A DNA stretch of 64,000 nt, taken from contig JAKOGI010000832.1 of the NCBI GenBank assembly GCA_029747015.1, positions 1 through 64,000 of the forward strand, in the 5' to 3' direction. The notes below the pieces were generated by a model, which worked only from the letters and a program-made list of their open reading frames with translations, searched no databases and had not been told where the DNA came from. The DNA comes from Carnegiea gigantea. Taxonomy: Eukaryota; Streptophyta; Magnoliopsida; Caryophyllales; Cactaceae. Position 1 is the first letter of the stretch. The number at the start of each line of letters is the position of its first letter. The position numbers and the translations under genes are program-made. This document shows, piece by piece, positions 58,867 through 64,000 of the stretch.

Positions 58867-61079
58867 TAAGGTTTAAGGACCACTGTGAGCTATCAAGTGT
58901 TTATGAGTTAGCTATCAAGGTGTGTATGAGTTATGTTGAACCCAGTAAATGAGCTATTGCTTATAAGTTCATATGTATGGGCATATATGGAGAAACCATT
59001 TTCATTTGGGTGACTCAATCATTTGTCAATATCATGAGATTCAAGCATGAACAAAGTGGACTGTGGAACCATTTAGGTCACCTGTTAGTGAGGCATGTTC
59101 TCATTTATCTGGGAGTTGTATTGCATGTTTCATTTCTCCTATTTGTTTAAACTTCTGTAATCGTGCACTCCGGGTGTGTAACCTGTTGAGTTATGAACTC
59201 CGGCGTGTAGCCGTTGAGCTATTGAAGTATTTCTCTCCATTTTAGGTATCTATTGTAAGGCATTAACCCTGGGTTTTAATTAGTTTTTAGGCGGAACTCT
59301 GTCCGTTTTGCCCCAGGATTTGAGAGTCTTATTGAGGTGTGTTGGTATCCCTACTCTTGGGCACAGTGATTATTGAAACCCAATGTGGGGATGCCATTTG
59401 CAACTTCTTAAGGGATTAATACAGTGTCAAGTTAGATGTAAACCTCTAGATGAGGAAATGCCTTGGGGTAATATCTTTGAGGTGAACCAGTATGAGATGA
59501 ACACCACAATGAGTGCTTATGTATGGTGATAGCAATTAGTAGCTTATGGTGTGCTATTTGGTGTATATATATATATGTGGGATAAGTAAGATTAAGCTGC
59601 CATGTATAGGAATTATCTGGTCTTGACACTAAGACCTTACATCAGCAATGCTCCCATTACTTCTTGTAATTGACTTATTTCTACCCTAGTTACCTTGAAT
59701 TGTTCAGAGGCATGATTTCTTTGCTGCTAACACTCTCTTGATTTGTAATGGGGTGTTTATGGAAATTCTCATATGTGGTCTATGGGAACTTTTTCAAACA
59801 CATTTGAGCAACCTTTCTTATAGGCAATTCAAATCCTGACAATCATAACCGTTTAATTCTCTATTTCTATAATGGAGCCTATAATGACCCCCAGTGTGCA
59901 TTCCTATGTGATTTGCAGTTCTTCCTAGGCATATTTGACTCATTCTACTTACAGCTCAGTCATCACTATGTTAATATTTTTACTGTCACCTACTTGAACT
60001 CATTGCTTCTATTTGGGCACTATTCATTTATTGCTTGCAAAGCCTTTGGTTGCTTCAAACCCAGTCATTGAGTGCCCTTGCAGTAATTAAATGTATCCAT
60101 ATTGTTTGTGTTTCTATAGCACCATAACGTCATGTTGGCATACTGCTGCATGGTCGCAATTGCATGTCGTTACTCAAGTTATTTTGGTAATCCTTTCTTT
60201 ACTAAGATAGCCTATCTTGTTAATAATAAACAACAATTGGTGCTATTTTCATCTGCCAGCAGTTTTAAAGTTTATATGCCTACCCAAGACTTCTATTTAT
60301 TGCAAATTGTTTTATTGGTGGATGTCATCATGTTCAATCATAAGATTGACTCCTTCATCTTGACGTATTGTTCTTGCAAACATTAGATGAATAAAATTTC
60401 CCTTCTGATAGTGTTAACCCTCATCTTCGTCATTTTACTCATATACGGATTCCGTATGACTTTGCAAAAGCCGCTAAGGTAACCTGTTACATTTCTTCAC
60501 CTTCATTACTTAACACTCTCTCTCAACTTCATAACATCGATCATTTACTTTACTATCATGACCATCATGAATAAACTGCATGTCTTGTATATGCTACAGG
60601 TCATTTCTATGCCTTGCCTCTTTCATTTCGATTCTTTGTCCTTTCATTCATTCAGCTTACATGTCGGTCCTTTCTAACCAATAAAGAAATATCTTTGCAA
60701 GAGTTCATGTTGCGGTTACATCTCTTTACATTTTGAATTACCCCCTTGTCATTTCAATTTATTGAGACCAATAGGCAGTTGAATGTTTATCTTTTAAACA
60801 CATGCCTCCAGTAGTATTGCTGGGATCATATTCACTGGACATTCAATCCAATTTGATTGGCAGATCTGGTATCATTATGGGGATGAATTGACTGTGTACT
60901 TGCAGGACTATGACGATTGGTAAGGATCTTAAGGTTAGCCTAAGAGAGGATGATTGGCTAAACTTGCGTATTTACGGGCCGATGGAAGAAAATCCCTATT
61001 TATTCCCTCAATTACATTGTGCAAGCAAGTGAATTATCATATCAGTAATGCATTGAATATTAGTGATTTATCAACCACA
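58867..61079 (+). other. Internal region of plus-strand Gypsy, no readable gag
   Basis: By position this should hold gag and protease, but no gag core or zinc knuckle is recognisable in any frame. The longest frames (60132-60386, 60954-61193) are under 85 codons. From about 60900 the text may be decayed protease (DWLNL-like), too weak to call. Confidence 0.5.
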
Positions 61080-61500
61080 CTCGGTATATCCATATCCATA
61101 TTTACAGTTGGTGGATTTAGAGACGTTTCATCTAAGGATTTTCAGGACTATTTTCCCCCAAGAAACAGTGATTTTCAGATCAGCCTAGTTTAAGGTGCTT
61201 AGTCCATTTTCAAAACCCCTATCATATGACCCCAACTGAGTTCAAAGAATTAAAAATTCAATGGATGAGTTGTAAAGGATTTATTTGGCCAGGTGTGTCC
61301 TCATGGGAAACCTCAGGTTTATACGAAGAAGAAAGACAGAATCTTATGGTTGTGTACTATGCACAGAGAGTTGCATAAGATCACTATCAAAATAAGTGCT
61401 CTATACCTTGAACAAATGATTTATGGGATTAACTGCTAACAACAGATGTCTTTTCCAGGAATGATTTAAGGTTCGAATATCACACCTGAACCATGCAACC
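61080..61500 (+). pseudogene. pol: Gypsy pol remnant: protease-RT linker and RT start
   Basis: The first part reads DVSSKDFQDYFPPRNSDFQI (about 61130-61185), matching the linker before RT in Gypsy pol. A short degenerate stretch then leads to PYHMTPTEFKELKIQ (about 61215-61260), GFIWPGVSSW, an out-of-frame Tyr/Gln-rich relic of the next motif, and DVFSRNDLRFEYH (about 61445-61485), where the first catalytic Asp of RT would sit. Beyond 61500 the RT, RNase H and integrase are not recognisable. Several frameshifts are needed to follow it. Confidence 0.72.
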
Positions 61501-62249
61501 ACATTTCAACTTTTATAAGACTAGCCATTTATAGTAATTCTTGTTGCATGCCTCATCTGCAAAACTTGATACTATCCAATGTTGTTTAAGCTCCCTTGCA
61601 TTTCAACCCGATGTTCCTATTAGCGTGATCTTCCATGTCTTTGCAAACCCATTGTTACTTGTGTAATACATTCTTGTTCAACCCTATATGGTTGTCAACA
61701 TTCCCGTACCCTCGACCTTCACCATCTCTATGTTATAATCTTGAGTTGTAGTTCATTTTGTTGAGAGCTGATTCCCACATCTATCTTACATCTTATTTAT
61801 TCATAACAATACGCTCGTATAACTTGTTCTGAATTCAAAATGTAATTCAACTCTCACTGCTGTGGGTGATTGCAATTGTCATAATTCCCTTACTCTCCTT
61901 ATTTTGAACTTCAACTCCCACACATATATCTTACATGCGCATAAGTAAACTCTAGCTTTTCTGTTCAATCTTATTACTGGACTTGAATTGGTTTTATATG
62001 AGCAAAGGCACGTTTCTCATTTCACTTGTTCAATCTATTTACTTATCCATTGGTACTTTGCTCGTTCAATCTATTGATCTATCTATTGTATTTTACCGGT
62101 TTAATCTATTGATTTATTTATGGCACTTGCAATTCACACACCTATATCTTATATCCGCATAAGTGAACTTCAGTAATCCTTATTTAATCTTGTTGTCGTA
62201 CTTGACTTGGCTCCATATGAGCAAATGCATGTTTCCACTGCAGCCTATT
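61501..62249 (+). other. Decayed element interior
   Basis: No recognisable domain. T- and C-rich with repeated TTCAATCTAT-type words that grade into the tandem array on the right. Confidence 0.45.
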
Positions 62250-62475
62250 CAATCCATTTATCTATTCATTAGACCTTACTTGTTTATTCAGTCTAGTTCT
62301 CTAGCTTATTTATCCAATCTAGTTCTCTATCCATTTGCACTTTGCTTGTCTAATCCATTTATCTATCCATTACACTTTGCTTGTCCAATCTAGTTGTCTA
62401 TCTATTGCACTTTGTGTATCTAATTTATGTATCTATTTATTGCGCATTGCGTGTCCCACCTATCTATTGCACTTA
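62250..62475. repeat. Minisatellite of about 35 bp units inside Gypsy
   Basis: Units starting CTATCCATT or CTATCTATT followed by GCACTTTG begin near 62327, 62363, 62398, 62433 and 62460 (spacing about 36, 35, 35 and 27). Weaker copies extend back to about 62030. No coding meaning. Confidence 0.78.
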
Positions 62476-63424
62476 TCTTGTTCCTTGTGGCTATAAAGTC
62501 ACCTAGTTGAAGCTCAGTTGCTTGTCATCTTATTTCTAGTTCATCAGTTAAACCCAAGTATAACCATGCCATCTTTCTCCTTGGTGGATTATTTATTGAA
62601 CCGTTTATGATCCATATTTATAAACCATAGTTCTTATGGCATTATATTTTAGGATTCATGATATACTTATGGTTATCTTTATTCTAACCACCCTATGATA
62701 AACTTTCTTTTGTATGCAATGATTCATTTGGCGAAGAATTTCATCACTCTCATCCCTGACCATGGTCATTTCATTGCCCTTTATCGACCGGGAGCAGATC
62801 CTTGAGTAGTCGGATAAGGGGAGATCCTGTGAGACATTAGGATGATCAGATGAGGAGATTTTGATAAGGGTATAAACTCAAGCACTATCTAATTATATTG
62901 GAGTGAGCCAGAAGAAACATTGAGTACAAGGTCAGAGCTAACCCATGCAAGCATTAAGAGGGACAATTCAAGTACATGTTGAGGTGATACAAGGTCGACA
63001 AAACAGTTGTGCTGGCAAAACAAAGAAATAACCAAAGTTTCAGATGAGATATAAAGTATTCCAAAGGGCTTATCTAGTCAAGGGTGTTAGAAGATTGGAT
63101 ATCAGCGACACTTGAGTACTCGTTACCTTGGGCTTTATGAGTCAGTGGTGTAGAGTACCTCATTTGTAGTAACAAGGTCCTTTTCTTTCGAAGAGAATAT
63201 CACTTTTGAAGCAAAGTAATTGAGTTCATTGAGGCTATTGTGTGAGAAGTATTCGGATCTACTGAAACATAGGATTAAGAAGTTATACAATACGTACACC
63301 CTTAGTCAGAGTACATTCAGCAAATTATACCTCTTTAGAGGGAAGCAATGGGAACCAATGGCCCATGTGTTTTAAAGCAGCATTGCATATAGTTGGCAAG
63401 TGTTATAAGTTTCAAGGACGAAAC
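62476..63424 (+). other. Decayed 3' part of Gypsy pol
   Basis: No readable integrase or chromodomain. The last lines before the purine tract read CYKFQGRNSLRGE, the usual text where pol ends in this type of element. Confidence 0.5.
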
Positions 63425-63442
63425 TCTTTAAGGGGGGAAGGC
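63425..63442 (+). other. Polypurine tract of plus-strand Gypsy
   Basis: AAGGGGGGAAGGC directly before the 3' LTR, matching the purine tract of the minus-strand element on the opposite strand at 50138-50150. Confidence 0.85.
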
Positions 63443-64000
63443 TGTAATAACTCGACCCTAACCTATATTCATTTACTTAAATCATCTTTATTCATTTCAT
63501 TAATCATATTTATTCATTTACTTATCTTGTTTATTAACCTAATTACTCATGGTTATTTGCTTAACCAAATCATGTTTATTAAATTCAATTACACTCAATT
63601 TATTTATTTAATGAATTGCATTATGTTATTTAAATTTTCCATCTTCATTTATCGTATTTAATCATCTTGGTTGGGAGATATTTCATTTTGGGTACCACTT
63701 TGCAACTCAAGTTTCATTGATTGTTAATTCGAGTTTCGTTGATTGATTAAATGTCGGGTGAATCAATATTAGGCCTCGGTGAGCATAAATTAGTGATTAA
63801 TTATGTTTTTACCTTCGGTAAACTTTAATCCCGAGCAATACAAAATTTTATTTTTGTTCAACACTCCAAATAATATGTCGAGCCCCAACTTAGCTTGTTG
63901 GGCCCAAAACAAAAGCTTAAAACCTTGCTAACTTTGTTATTTCACTAAGTACTCATTTTAGCACCTAATTTTAATTAGCAAAAAGCTACTTTTGGGTGGG
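63443..64000 (+). repeat. 3' LTR of plus-strand Gypsy (partial, window edge)
   Basis: Starts TGTAATAACTCGACCC and follows 55833-56390 with few differences to the window end. Confidence 0.9.

Larger units (their letters stand above)
55833..64000 (+). mobile_element. Plus-strand Ty3/Gypsy element (Tekay/Del-like), runs off window
   Basis: 5' LTR 55833-58850, primer site at 58855, internal region to 63442 and the first 558 bp of the 3' LTR. The LTRs agree at by eye about 94-95% over the overlap, so this is the youngest large insertion in the window. It lies inside the 5' LTR of the minus-strand Gypsy. The internal region (4.6 kb) is heavily decayed and shortened: only the protease-RT linker and the start of RT are recognisable. 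Confidence 0.88.

Overview
The window is nuclear DNA of a flowering plant (probably a eudicot; species not determinable). It is AT-rich, has no convincing intact host gene, and is dominated by old, nested, decayed transposable elements of plant-specific lineages: a Copia element of SIRE type with an envelope-like ORF, a second Copia, several Ty3/Gypsy elements including an Athila-type one, an RTE-type LINE with a TTG-rich tail, Helitron-like elements and small foldback elements. Every protein-coding trace I can identify belongs to a transposable element, and all of them carry stops, frameshifts or deletions.

Layout. 1-890: compound microsatellite. 1432-10549: SIRE-like Copia element (+), with 1.1 kb LTRs, gag, pol with most of RT deleted, and an envelope-like region. 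11985 to about 15720: RTE-type LINE (-), whose endonuclease/RT frame is still readable for 2.6 kb through six nonsense codons. 15828-16150: degenerate short-unit array. 16846-37408: a nested complex whose outer shell is a minus-strand Copia element (3' LTR 16846-17188, 5' LTR and primer site 37058-37408). Its RNase H is split by a 6.2 kb Gypsy element (18404-24628), and its RT-to-leader part is replaced by an Athila-type block (25438-36360). That block reads LTR, gag, protease remnant, envelope-like ORF, LTR, gag, protease-remnant tail; no reverse transcriptase or integrase is recognisable in either unit.

37409-47080: a mixture of small elements: a degenerate array, a MITE-like repeat, CA/TA microsatellites, a 97 bp hairpin, two adjacent Helitron-like candidates ending in hairpin plus CTAG at 41937 and 43411, a 132 bp palindrome, a decayed LTR-like piece and a 257 bp foldback MITE. 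47081-55832: a minus-strand Gypsy element with a 3.06 kb LTR. Its other LTR is broken at 55833 by a plus-strand Gypsy element of a related family (5' LTR 55833-58850), whose 3' LTR begins at 63443 and runs off the window.

How the parts work together: no host pathway or operon is present. The functional relations are those of retroelements (LTR promoter, tRNA primer site, gag, pol, envelope-like ORF, polypurine tract), plus insertion order. The least ordinary items are the apparently pol-less Athila-type family seen in two units, the envelope-like ORFs in two unrelated retroelement lineages, a palindrome recurring in the Athila LTRs and internal spacer, and the back-to-back Helitron candidates. 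I did not find evidence for a wholly new biological system. All domain calls are by eye from translated motifs, without database searches.
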